NCBI GenBank assembly: GCA_023245475.1
Contig: JAHFKF010000059.1
Location: 1 to 8,186 of the forward strand
Length of the DNA stretch: 8,186 nucleotides
Direction of reading: 5' to 3'
Source: Candidatus Levyibacteriota bacterium
GTDB taxonomy: Bacteria > Patescibacteriota > Microgenomatia > Levybacterales > UBA12049
The notes under the pieces were generated by a model. The model was given only the letters and a program-made list of their open reading frames with translations, ran no database searches and was not told the origin of the DNA. Positions 1-6,516 of this stretch are shown here, piece by piece (position 1 is the stretch's first letter; the number at the start of each line of letters is the position of its first letter). A program made the translations under genes and the position numbers.

Positions 1-2
1 TA

Positions 3-785
3 CATGAAGCATGGCTTACAATTCAGTGGAAGCTAGATTCTGTTGAAGATAATCCTCAAATATTACGTGATAAATTTTTCCCATTGGCATTAGGCAGGTT
101 CGATCATGTTGTTAAAGAAAAATATAAATATAGAGCAGAGTTACCAATTGCTCAAGCTCCTGAAGAAGTAACTCCTCATATAGTACGCTATCAATTTCGT
201 CAAAATGGGCCGGATGGATCTCCTTTATTACAGATTGGGCCAGGAATTGCCTCAGTAAATTTTATTAAGATTTGTCCTTGGGAGCCATCTAAAGAAGAAG
301 CTTTGTTTTTAAGACAAGCATTGTCAGAATCTTATAGTGAAAAAAAGTTATTAATAGATTCTCTATCCTTAACCTATAGAAATGGGGTGCCTTTTAAATA
401 CTCAGAAGAAAATCTGGGAGAGTTCTTGAGTAAAAGACTCAATACAACAATTACATTTCCACAAACCATTCCTGGGGAAGTCACTCAAAACAGAAATATC
501 AAAAATTTGAACATATCTACCGCTTTTGCTTTAAAAGAACCTACAGGTAGTACAGGAAAGGTGCGTATCATTACCGGTTCAAAAAAAGAAAAGCTGGAAA
601 ATCAAGAGATTGTTATCTTTGATACAGAGGTAACTGGCTCCGAGAATCTCCCTGATTTTAATGATCAAGCGGCTTTTTCCTTATGGTTGGATCAAGCTCA
701 TGCTATCTGTCATGAATGGTTTATGGCATTTATTGAGGGATCGCTCTATAAGCACTACTCTCAGAAGGAGGAGCAAAATGCTTAA
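3..785 (+). CDS. TIGR04255-like protein of unknown function, 5'-truncated by the window edge
   Basis: The frame is open from the first complete codon at base 3 to the TAA at 783-785, giving 260 visible residues. A TTG at 84 could pass for a start, but the 27 codons before it stay open and read as family-like protein (AWLTIQWKLDS), so the true start lies left of the window. Only about 10-20 residues should be missing if the protein has the usual length of roughly 260-280. Around visible residues 61-100 the pattern VRYQF, then LLQIGPGIASVNF, then a PWEPS-containing helix resembles what I recall of the TIGR04255 family. That family is sporadically distributed and has no established function. No signal peptide or membrane segment is seen, so the protein is probably cytoplasmic. 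The stop overlaps the ATG of the next gene by 8 bases, indicating translational coupling. Base composition is AT-rich (28-33% GC in sampled lines), unlike the genes further right. The family call is from memory of its motifs and is moderate; the existence of the gene is near certain. Confidence 0.72.
   Translation, partial: HEAWLTIQWKLDSVEDNPQILRDKFFPLALGRFDHVVKEKYKYRAELPIAQAPEEVTPHIVRYQFRQNGPDGSPLLQIGPGIASVNFIKICPWEPSKEEALFLRQALSESYSEKKLLIDSLSLTYRNGVPFKYSEENLGEFLSKRLNTTITFPQTIPGEVTQNRNIKNLNISTAFALKEPTGSTGKVRIITGSKKEKLENQEIVIFDTEVTGSENLPDFNDQAAFSLWLDQAHAICHEWFMAFIEGSLYKHYSQKEEQNA
765..771 (+). promoter_or_regulatory. Strong Shine-Dalgarno site for the 109-residue gene
   Basis: AAGGAGG lies 6 bases before the ATG at 778. 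It fixes that ATG as the start rather than the upstream ATG at 661, which has no such site and would overlap the preceding gene by 125 bases. It is the only clear Shine-Dalgarno site before a gene in this window. The housekeeping genes ribE, ribH and trpS and the ParB-like gene all lack one. Confidence 0.85.
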
Positions 786-1107
786 TACTCAACTCAAATA
801 TTCTTCTGAGACTTTTTTTGAGCACGGACAAGTTCGTCGAGCAGATCCATTGTTGCGTCTCAATTTAGGAGAGAGTGTTGTTCAAGGATCAGCTTCTTCA
901 AATCTTCTTTTAGGAAATGAGGATGCTTTGGGAAATAGTCTTCTATGGAAAATTTATTCTGAAAGTGTAAATACAAAGTTTAGGTATATCTTCAACATGA
1001 ATTATGCACGGTGGAAAACTGGTAGGCAGACATTTTATACAAAAATTAGAACAAGATATTTAGGTAAATTACGTCCAAGTTTTAACTTGACTGAAAATAA
1101 TGAATAG
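778..1107 (+). CDS. Hypothetical protein, 109 residues, accessory cluster
   Basis: I do not recognise this protein. The start is ATG 778, chosen because of the AAGGAGG site just upstream; a longer in-frame ORF back to 661 would lie inside the preceding gene and is rejected. The product is small and basic, with a C-terminal half rich in Arg, Lys, Tyr and Trp (RYIFNMNYARWKTGRQ at about residues 69-84). It has no signal peptide and no transmembrane segment. It overlaps the end of the TIGR04255-like gene by 8 bases and ends 12 bases before the next gene, so the three very likely form one transcription unit. The AT-rich composition matches its upstream neighbour. It could be a shortened remnant of a longer protein, but no matching coding continues in another frame before the next gene starts. 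Confidence 0.65.
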   Translation: MLNTQLKYSSETFFEHGQVRRADPLLRLNLGESVVQGSASSNLLLGNEDALGNSLLWKIYSESVNTKFRYIFNMNYARWKTGRQTFYTKIRTRYLGKLRPSFNLTENNE

Positions 1108-1119
1108 CACATTTATAAC

Positions 1120-1668
1120 ATGGCAATCTCGGTTAACAATGAATATCCATGGTATCATATTGTAGATGCAGGCACGCGGATTAATCAAGGCGATTTTTTC
1201 TATCAGCTCCAAGTTCTTAATCCTTTAAAGATGCCAGATGTCTCTTCTATGGAAGCGGATTCTGCTGTTGAAGTGGTTCAAATTGATTGCGTTGTTCTGA
1301 CTCATTCTTGCGATTTCCAAAATACTACTCCAGATGATTATCAAGTTTTAGTTTGTCCAATTGCTTCTGCGACACCTGAGCTTATAAATACTAATGATTG
1401 GGGGCAGTTGGTGAATGGTAGAATGACGGATGCTTACTTACTTCATGAATTTATTAGTGATGAGCCCGGGATGGCCTTCAGATATCAGCTTGTTGACTTA
1501 AAAACTGTTTATAGCATTCCTTACAGATTATTAAGGGAGCACGCTGTTGCTCAAGGGAAAAGGGTACAACTACAGCCACCATACAGAGAACACCTTGCTC
1601 AGGCTTTTGCGAAAAGATTTATGAGAGTGGGGCTGCCTATAGATTTGCCACGGAAACGACCTTGGTAA
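1120..1668 (+). CDS. Conserved hypothetical protein with THSCDF and PPYREHL motifs
   Basis: The product is a soluble protein of 182 residues. I recall this family as an uncharacterised one that can occur beside TIGR04255 genes. The visible landmarks are INQGDFF (residues 21-27), a hydrophobic strand ending in VVLTHSCDF (58-66), VLVCPI (76-81), LVDLKTVYSIPYRLL (124-138) and a C-terminal signature with PPYREHL and FMRVGLP (153-173). The Cys and Asp of SCDF and the second Cys in VCPI look like functional residues, perhaps a metal or redox site, but that is a guess. ATG 1120 is the only reasonable start, since the next ATGs are out of frame. It has no Shine-Dalgarno site and lies 12 bases after the preceding stop. 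No terminator hairpin is visible in the 48 bases before ribE, so read-through into the riboflavin genes is possible. Confidence 0.75.
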   Translation: MAISVNNEYPWYHIVDAGTRINQGDFFYQLQVLNPLKMPDVSSMEADSAVEVVQIDCVVLTHSCDFQNTTPDDYQVLVCPIASATPELINTNDWGQLVNGRMTDAYLLHEFISDEPGMAFRYQLVDLKTVYSIPYRLLREHAVAQGKRVQLQPPYREHLAQAFAKRFMRVGLPIDLPRKRPW

Positions 1669-1677
1669 AGGTTACGC

Positions 1678-1707
1678 TTCAATATTTGTTGTTTATTGTA
1701 GTATAAT
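1678..1707 (+). promoter_or_regulatory. Promoter of the ribE-ribH-trpS operon, probably leaderless
   Basis: A perfect -10 hexamer TATAAT sits at 1702-1707. The best -35 candidate is TTCAAT at 1678-1683, a weak match with 18-base spacing. Initiation 6-8 bases beyond the -10 falls at about 1714-1716, while the ribE ATG begins at 1717. The message would then have a leader of zero to three bases and no ribosome binding site. The -10 and the geometry are seen directly; the leaderless state is inferred. Confidence 0.68.
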
Positions 1708-1716
1708 AGTACCTCT

Positions 1717-2298
1717 ATGTTTACCGGTATCATTACTCATCTAGGAACATTACATAACAAGCAAGGCAATACCTTCACCTTTACGGCGGATGCATTCTTT
1801 TGTAACCGTTTAACAGTGGGTGCAAGTGTCTCCGTGAATGGTGTTTGCTTAACGGTGGTAGAAAAGCCAGAGGAGGGGCAATTTATGGTCACGATCATGC
1901 CAGAGACTGCAGAAAAGACAGCGATGAATCATTTGCAGCAGGATGAGTTGGTCAACTTAGAGCTTCCGGCGACCAGTGAAACCTTACTGTCAGGACATAT
2001 TGTGCAAGGACATATTGATGGCATTGGAGAGATTCTTTCCATTACACCTGAAGGCAATAGTCATAGGTTTGAGATAGCAATTCCAGCTGCTCTTGCAAAG
2101 TATATCGTTGAAAAGGGCGCAATTGCCGTAAACGGTATCTCTCTAACCGTCATTGCTGTTACGAAACATTCATTTACTGTGGGTATCATTCCGCATACGT
2201 GGGATCATACGATGTTACATCAAGCAAAAGTGGGAGAATATGTTAATATTGAAACAGACGTGCTCGCAAAATACGTAGAACGGCTATTTACTAAATGA
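1717..2298 (+). CDS. ribE: Riboflavin synthase (alpha chain)
   Basis: This enzyme converts two molecules of 6,7-dimethyl-8-ribityllumazine into riboflavin plus 5-amino-6-ribitylamino-uracil, the last step of cytoplasmic riboflavin synthesis. The 193-residue product is slightly shorter than the usual 200-215. It begins with the hallmark MFTGII and contains two homologous lumazine-binding barrels. The first carries VSVNGVCLTV (38-47) and the second IAVNGISLTV (136-145). Between them lies SGHIVQGHID (92-101), which matches the family's GGHxVxGHxD apart from Gly to Ser at its first position. The end, NIETDVLAKYVERL (177-190), is the typical C-terminal helix. The ATG start is the one giving MFTGII and lies 9 bases after a perfect TATAAT, leaving no room for a Shine-Dalgarno site or an FMN riboswitch. 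The stop overlaps the ribH start by 4 bases. Confidence 0.97.
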   Translation: MFTGIITHLGTLHNKQGNTFTFTADAFFCNRLTVGASVSVNGVCLTVVEKPEEGQFMVTIMPETAEKTAMNHLQQDELVNLELPATSETLLSGHIVQGHIDGIGEILSITPEGNSHRFEIAIPAALAKYIVEKGAIAVNGISLTVIAVTKHSFTVGIIPHTWDHTMLHQAKVGEYVNIETDVLAKYVERLFTK

Positions 2299-2774
2299 AG
2301 CAACCACTGACCGCAACAATACCACTGGATGAATCGTTTGCTAAGGATCTTCGTATTGCTATTGTTCGAACTGAGTACCACCAGCAGTTCAATGATACGC
2401 TTGAGAAGCATGCCCGTAATACATTACTCCAAAACGGTATTGTGGAAGATCACATCCGAACTTTTGTGGTTCCCGGGTCATGGGAATTGCCACTTATGGT
2501 TCATAAGCTTGCCGATGTTGAAGAATTTGATGCGATCATTGTCTTCGGGGTGATTATTAAGGGAGAGACGTATCATTTTGATATGATTGCCAATGAAGTT
2601 GCAAGAAGTCTTATGCAATTGTCGCTTTCATATAGTATCCCCATTGCGCTTGAAGTGCTGGCCGTTTATAATCTCAAGCAGGCCGAGGAGCGAGCCGGGG
2701 ATGACGAGTATAATAAAGGTATTGAAGGCGCAACAGCAGTTCTCAAACAGCTACAAGCATTACATACAGTATGA
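2295..2774 (+). CDS. ribH: 6,7-dimethyl-8-ribityllumazine synthase
   Basis: This enzyme condenses 5-amino-6-ribitylamino-uracil with 3,4-dihydroxy-2-butanone 4-phosphate to make the lumazine used by RibE. The 159-residue length is normal. Family landmarks are RIAIV (20-24), VPGSWELPL (59-67, usually VPGAFEIPL), GVIIKGETYHFD (85-96) with the catalytic His at 94, and EERAGDDEYNKG (131-142) with the phosphate-binding Arg at about 133. The stretch ALEVLAVYN (118-126) departs from the more common FGVLTTD at this place. It starts in an ATGA overlap with ribE and has no Shine-Dalgarno site, so its translation probably depends on ribosomes finishing ribE. It ends in a second ATGA overlap with trpS. 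Family members usually assemble into pentamers or 60-subunit capsids. Confidence 0.96.
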   Translation: MKQPLTATIPLDESFAKDLRIAIVRTEYHQQFNDTLEKHARNTLLQNGIVEDHIRTFVVPGSWELPLMVHKLADVEEFDAIIVFGVIIKGETYHFDMIANEVARSLMQLSLSYSIPIALEVLAVYNLKQAEERAGDDEYNKGIEGATAVLKQLQALHTV

Positions 2775-3754
2775 AGAAAAGAGTACTATCAGGAATAAGG
2801 GCTACAGGACGATTGCATTTAGGCAATTACCTGGGTGCAATCAAAGGAATGTTGGCACTACAGGACGATCCGACCTATGAAACCATCTATATGGTTGCTG
2901 ATTTGCATGCAGTAACAACCCCCTATAAAGTTGAGGAGCTTCGGGTTAATCGTCGTGAAGTTATTATTGATTATCTTGCGGCAGGGCTTGATCCCGAGAA
3001 GAGTATTCTCTTTCAGCAGGCAGATGTTTCGGAGCATGCTGAGCTGGCCTTTTATTTTTCCAGTGTGATGACCATTGCTCGGATGCAGCATTTACCAACC
3101 TTTAAGGAAAAGGTAAAGCAATACCCCGATGCTGCAACAATGGCTCTTTTAAATTATCCAATTCTTATGAGTGCAGATATTTTGGTCTACAAAGCTGGCC
3201 TTGTTCCTGTGGGGATTGATCAGGAGCCCCATCTGGAGATCTCTCGTGAAATTGCTCGTAAGATGAATCAAGAATACGGTATGGATTTCCCTGAGCCACA
3301 GCGATTTAAGACGCCCGGCGAGTATGTGCCTTCCTTGACCGGAGAAGGCAAGATGAGTAAGTCAGTTGAGGGCAGTTTCATTACGTTGGTTGATGACCTT
3401 GCAACCATTAAGGCAAAGCTTTCCAAGGCGCCAACTGATTCTGGTAAGGGAGACATTGCTCAGGCTACTGGTGGGGTTAAGGCGTTACTTAGCTTTGTCG
3501 AATTATTCCAAGGAGCAGATCGCAGGAAAGCATATGAAGCAGCCTATAAAAATGAGGGTATTCGCTATGGTGATCTGAAGCATGATCTTGCAGAGGCAAT
3601 TTATAAAGAACTACAGCCAATTCAAGAAAAGAGAAAAGCATTTGAAAGTGATCCTTCTCGTGTTGATCAGATCATTGCTGAAGGAAGCAAGAGGGCACGA
3701 GTTATTGCCGCACAAACCGTTGCTGAGGTCAAAGAAAAGATGGGTCTTGCCTAA
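2771..3754 (+). CDS. trpS: Tryptophanyl-tRNA synthetase
   Basis: This class I aminoacyl-tRNA synthetase charges tRNA-Trp with tryptophan in an ATP-dependent reaction. The 327-residue product is the usual bacterial length. The HIGH-type signature is GRLHLGNYLGA (13-23) and the second class I signature is GKMSKS (193-198). Between them, ADLHAVT (44-49 region), MSADILVYKA (133-142) and VPVGIDQEPHLE (145-156) are the Trp-binding and dimer regions expected in TrpRS. The ATG overlaps the ribH stop as ATGA and has no Shine-Dalgarno site, so it is coupled to the riboflavin genes. No T-box leader or internal promoter is evident. Its stop faces the stop of the ParB-like gene across only 8 bases, leaving no space for an ordinary terminator between them. 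Confidence 0.97.
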   Translation: MKKRVLSGIRATGRLHLGNYLGAIKGMLALQDDPTYETIYMVADLHAVTTPYKVEELRVNRREVIIDYLAAGLDPEKSILFQQADVSEHAELAFYFSSVMTIARMQHLPTFKEKVKQYPDAATMALLNYPILMSADILVYKAGLVPVGIDQEPHLEISREIARKMNQEYGMDFPEPQRFKTPGEYVPSLTGEGKMSKSVEGSFITLVDDLATIKAKLSKAPTDSGKGDIAQATGGVKALLSFVELFQGADRRKAYEAAYKNEGIRYGDLKHDLAEAIYKELQPIQEKRKAFESDPSRVDQIIAEGSKRARVIAAQTVAEVKEKMGLA

Positions 3755-3762
3755 TATCACAA

Positions 3763-6444
3763 TCATTTTTGTCGAGGCCTAATAAAGTCTAAAAAAAGTG
3801 AGGTAATACCTTCTTTTTGGTAGAGGTCATTAAACTGTCTAAACTTGATTCTGGCTTGTGCTCCTTTGGAATAATCTCCTTTTAAGGATTCCTGAATGAG
3901 GGTGGTAAGTTCATCAGGAGACCTCTCATAGAGGAGATATTGCAACAAGTCAGTATACGCCACAGGAAATTGTTCTTTTGCTTTGGTAATAACCTCCTGC
4001 ATCTGCACTTTTTCTGGATACTGCGGTTTTGTTTGCGCATAGAGATTAATATGTGCTGCGCTGAGAAATGCGACGATAGGAGCTGTTGATTTCCAGTTTA
4101 ACTGTTCACTAATGCTGCTAAGGCGGGGGACAATCGATGCTTCCAAGGCTTCCTCTCCGGAGAAAGAGGTTCCCTTTTCATTGGTGTAAGAAATTGTCTT
4201 GATCAAGGTATTCCAGCGAGAGACAGGAATAAAATAAAACGTTGCCTGGGCTTGCTCCAGTAATAATTCGCTGGAGAGCTGAGGTGAAGTTTGTTCTTCT
4301 TCATCTGTTGTTTTTGCTTGCTCAGCTAGTGGTTCTTTTGGGCTAGTTGAAGCAGCAAAGACAGTCACCGTTTCTGGTACTGTAGTTGCTGTTTTTTTCA
4401 TTTCATTTTGTGCAAGTAATGCCTGTAATCGTTTGTTTTCTTCTGCCAAGCGTTCATTTTTTTTGCGTTCAGCGTTAAGGGCTTTAGTAGTGGTTTTGAG
4501 CTTTTGAGTTGTCAGTGATAGATTGTCGTTTGCGATAATCGCTCTGTGTTCAGCTGTCGTGGCGGTGTTACCTAACGAGGCAACGTTCGCACGTAAATCG
4601 GCAATCGTTGCCTTAGCGGCTGTTAGTTCTTGGTCTAATCGCTTTGATTTTTCTTCTGAGCGTGTCGCGTGTCCTTTTGCTGCTGCTCCTTCTCTTTGTC
4701 TCTGTCTCAAGTTTGTTCGTACTGTTTTGATTTGCTCCTCGAGCTGTTTTACTACGTCCCCAGATGCAGCTTCAGTATCCACACGTATTTGCTGTAATTT
4801 CTCTAAAAGATCGGTTACTTCTGGGGGTTCCATTTTGGCAGCAGCAACAACCTTGGCAAGCGTTTGTTGCAATTCATGATTATCCCGAAAGGCGAGAACA
4901 ATCGGGGTCAATTGTCTGGTGGTGAGCTCTCCTGTCAAGAGAGCAGTGCTTCCACGATTACGAACTTTTCGTATCAGATCTGGTGCAGCATATTTTGCCC
5001 AACGCACAATATTGGTATTAATAGTTCCTATGCTAATGCCACAGAATGGTTCAAGATTTTTTGCCCATTGTTTCATTGGTTCAACAATGGCAGGATCAGC
5101 AGTCTTTCCTATATCATAGTACGTCCATTCTAATGCTTGTGCAAAACTAATGCCTGCTTTGGCAAACGATGTCTTGGCAAAGGTATCAGAGAGAATCGTA
5201 AATAAACGGCTATAGCGTACGGCATCAGGTCCTTCTTTGGTGGCCAATAATCGCGCATGTATAATCTCGTCTGCTGCTAAGTCATGATAAACGTGCGCAA
5301 GAATTGGTTGATCGGCATACTCTGTTTGTTGCCTAGCAAGTAATGTATGCGTGCCATCAAATAGGTGATATTGTGTCTCTCCGTCGTGCACAATTGTTGC
5401 TACTTTGATGGTTGGCAGTCGTTGACCTCTCACTATCGCGTTCTGTAATTCTGAGACATATCTTGCGTCGATGATATCGCTATCCGCTACAGAGATATCG
5501 GCAATCGGAAGTGATATCAATTCTTTAGGTTTCCCTTCTAAATATGTAGCAACTTCTGAAACATGAGGTTCAAGCAACCATCGCTCTGGAGTACCTTCTT
5601 GAGATACTGCGCCTGCGGATTGCTCAAAAAGTGTTATATTTACTAGGTCTCTAACTTTCAATGCGGAAAGGGCTTCCTGTGAAGCTTTTTTAATTAGTTC
5701 TTTTTGTTGCGCATAATCATGGGGAAATGCCGTTGCAATAATACTTAGCTGATCATAGGTTATTATTCCCGGCGTAGCCCGTTTTCCTCGTCCTAAGCTG
5801 CGTGCTTGACGAACAATCTCAAGATCTGATTTACAGGCAGGGGAAACAATATTTGTCAGCAGTGAGAGGGAGGTCATCTCCGCAGCTTGTGTCATCCGTT
5901 TTGCCCAGGCTTTTACTTCTGCCAGTTCATCAGGCGTTAGGAGTCCTTTTCTATTGCCCTCTGTAACGTTAGGCCGTATCCACTCAAGTGCATGCTCAAC
6001 GCTTACACCATTGGTAGCAAACGGTGTTTGTGAAAAAGCTTCAATTAATGTTGTTGCGAGTCGTGCATTTCGGAGGGTTGGATTTCCGTTGACTGCTGCC
6101 CTGACTCGTAGTTCTGTAACGTCATCGTCTTGCAAACTTTCATAAGGATACACAAATGCAGGAATCGTCTCGTGTTGTTGTCTCTTTGCAGCAACGGCCG
6201 TATGAAATCCTGTAATGACATCATAGCTTGTTGTGTTATCTATTCTTGGATGTTCCCTGACAATCAGAGGAGATAGGGATAAGGCATGTACTTTTAATAC
6301 TGCTTCATCAACGACTGCACTAGCTGTTTCTATATCCTTACTGGCAATCCGTCTGTGTGTATATTCCTTTCCTGCCAGCAATTCCTGGAAGCCAGGCATC
6401 TCTGCTGGGGTTTGTGGTCCTTTAAATATTTCGACTCGGGCCAT
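3763..6444 (-). CDS. Large ParB-like protein: duplicated ParB/Srx-type modules, coiled coil, unknown C-terminal domain
   Basis: The 893-residue protein has a modular layout. Residues 33-268 and 309-547 are two diverged copies of one module. Each begins with a ParB/sulfiredoxin-like fold, with VITGFHTAVAAK (76-87) in copy one and LFDGTHTLLARQ (361-372) in copy two, where ParB proteins carry their G-x-R-R nucleotide-binding box. Each continues into a helical part, with HALEWI (151-156) against QALEWT (436-441) and then VKAWAKR against MKQWAKN. Residues 544-681 are a charged coiled coil, followed by a Ser/Thr/Glu-rich linker (about 684-725) and a helical domain (733-893) I do not recognise. No signal peptide or membrane span is seen. 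The box lacks the paired arginines of CTP-hydrolysing ParB, so that activity is doubtful. DNA binding is plausible but inferred. The gene is monocistronic here and diverges from the rRNA promoter. Its ATG has no Shine-Dalgarno site and only about 6 bases of predicted leader. Standalone function is unknown. Confidence 0.8.
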   Translation of the reverse strand: MARVEIFKGPQTPAEMPGFQELLAGKEYTHRRIASKDIETASAVVDEAVLKVHALSLSPLIVREHPRIDNTTSYDVITGFHTAVAAKRQQHETIPAFVYPYESLQDDDVTELRVRAAVNGNPTLRNARLATTLIEAFSQTPFATNGVSVEHALEWIRPNVTEGNRKGLLTPDELAEVKAWAKRMTQAAEMTSLSLLTNIVSPACKSDLEIVRQARSLGRGKRATPGIITYDQLSIIATAFPHDYAQQKELIKKASQEALSALKVRDLVNITLFEQSAGAVSQEGTPERWLLEPHVSEVATYLEGKPKELISLPIADISVADSDIIDARYVSELQNAIVRGQRLPTIKVATIVHDGETQYHLFDGTHTLLARQQTEYADQPILAHVYHDLAADEIIHARLLATKEGPDAVRYSRLFTILSDTFAKTSFAKAGISFAQALEWTYYDIGKTADPAIVEPMKQWAKNLEPFCGISIGTINTNIVRWAKYAAPDLIRKVRNRGSTALLTGELTTRQLTPIVLAFRDNHELQQTLAKVVAAAKMEPPEVTDLLEKLQQIRVDTEAASGDVVKQLEEQIKTVRTNLRQRQREGAAAKGHATRSEEKSKRLDQELTAAKATIADLRANVASLGNTATTAEHRAIIANDNLSLTTQKLKTTTKALNAERKKNERLAEENKRLQALLAQNEMKKTATTVPETVTVFAASTSPKEPLAEQAKTTDEEEQTSPQLSSELLLEQAQATFYFIPVSRWNTLIKTISYTNEKGTSFSGEEALEASIVPRLSSISEQLNWKSTAPIVAFLSAAHINLYAQTKPQYPEKVQMQEVITKAKEQFPVAYTDLLQYLLYERSPDELTTLIQESLKGDYSKGAQARIKFRQFNDLYQKEGITSLFLDFIRPRQK
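4804..6348 (-). repeat. Internal tandem duplication within the ParB-like gene
   Basis: Two protein segments align end to end: residues 33-268 (bases 5641-6348) and 309-547 (bases 4804-5520). They keep the same order of landmarks. Paired examples are IPAFVY with ILAHVY, ARLATTLIEAFSQTPFA with SRLFTILSDTFAKTSFA, VSVEHALEWI with ISFAQALEWT, and ITYDQLSIIATAF with LTTRQLTPIVLAF. Spacing between landmarks is nearly constant. The copies have diverged so far that the similarity is at protein level only, so the duplication is old. A linker of about 40 residues separates them. Confidence 0.75.
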
Positions 6445-6457
6445 GTTATTGTTGGGT

Positions 6458-6487
6458 ATTGTATCATAGGAAAGAACCTATTGACAG
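6458..6487 (-). promoter_or_regulatory. Promoter of the ParB-like gene
   Basis: Read on the minus strand, TGATACAAT (6466 down to 6458) is an extended -10 element, with TACAAT matching the consensus at five of six positions. A weak -35, CTGTCA, lies 18 bases upstream at 6487-6482. The expected start is near 6451, only about 6 bases before the ATG at 6444, so there is no room for a Shine-Dalgarno site. The -35 covers the same bases as the -35 of the divergent rRNA promoter. Confidence 0.6.
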
Positions 6488-6510
6488 CTTTGTGAAGGCT
6501 ATGGTAAGAT
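6481..6510 (+). promoter_or_regulatory. Promoter of the tRNA-Ala/23S rRNA unit
   Basis: A consensus -35 TTGACA (6481-6486) is followed after 18 bases by TAAGAT (6505-6510). The -10 is preceded by TG one base upstream (TGG, 6502-6504), an extended -10 arrangement. Initiation is expected near 6517. The inverted repeat GCTAT (6498-6502) and ATAGC (6509-6513) straddles the -10 and might be an operator. This is the only good promoter between the divergent gene and the tRNA, consistent with the 23S unit having its own promoter. Confidence 0.72.
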
Positions 6511-6516
6511 AGCTGT

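Noticed and set aside
84..86. TTG as the start of the first gene
   Set aside because: The frame is open upstream to the window edge and the upstream residues look like the N-terminal strand of the family, so the gene is 5'-truncated rather than starting here.
661..777. Longer start (ATG 661) for the 109-residue gene
   Set aside because: It would overlap the preceding gene by 125 bases, while ATG 778 has an AAGGAGG site at ideal spacing.
1669..1716. FMN riboswitch before ribE
   Set aside because: Only 48 bases separate the genes and the -10 lies 9 bases before the ATG; none of the conserved RFN-element segments is present.
2740..2775. T-box leader for trpS
   Set aside because: trpS starts within the end of ribH, so there is no untranslated leader.
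2220..3782. Short frames on both strands within ribH and trpS
   Set aside because: They overlap fully recognisable conserved enzymes in other frames and have no start signals.
4523..5133. Rightward open frames within the ParB-like gene (also at 5954-6145 and 6233-6469)
   Set aside because: They are antisense or frame shadows of one uninterrupted 893-codon frame whose product shows coherent domains.
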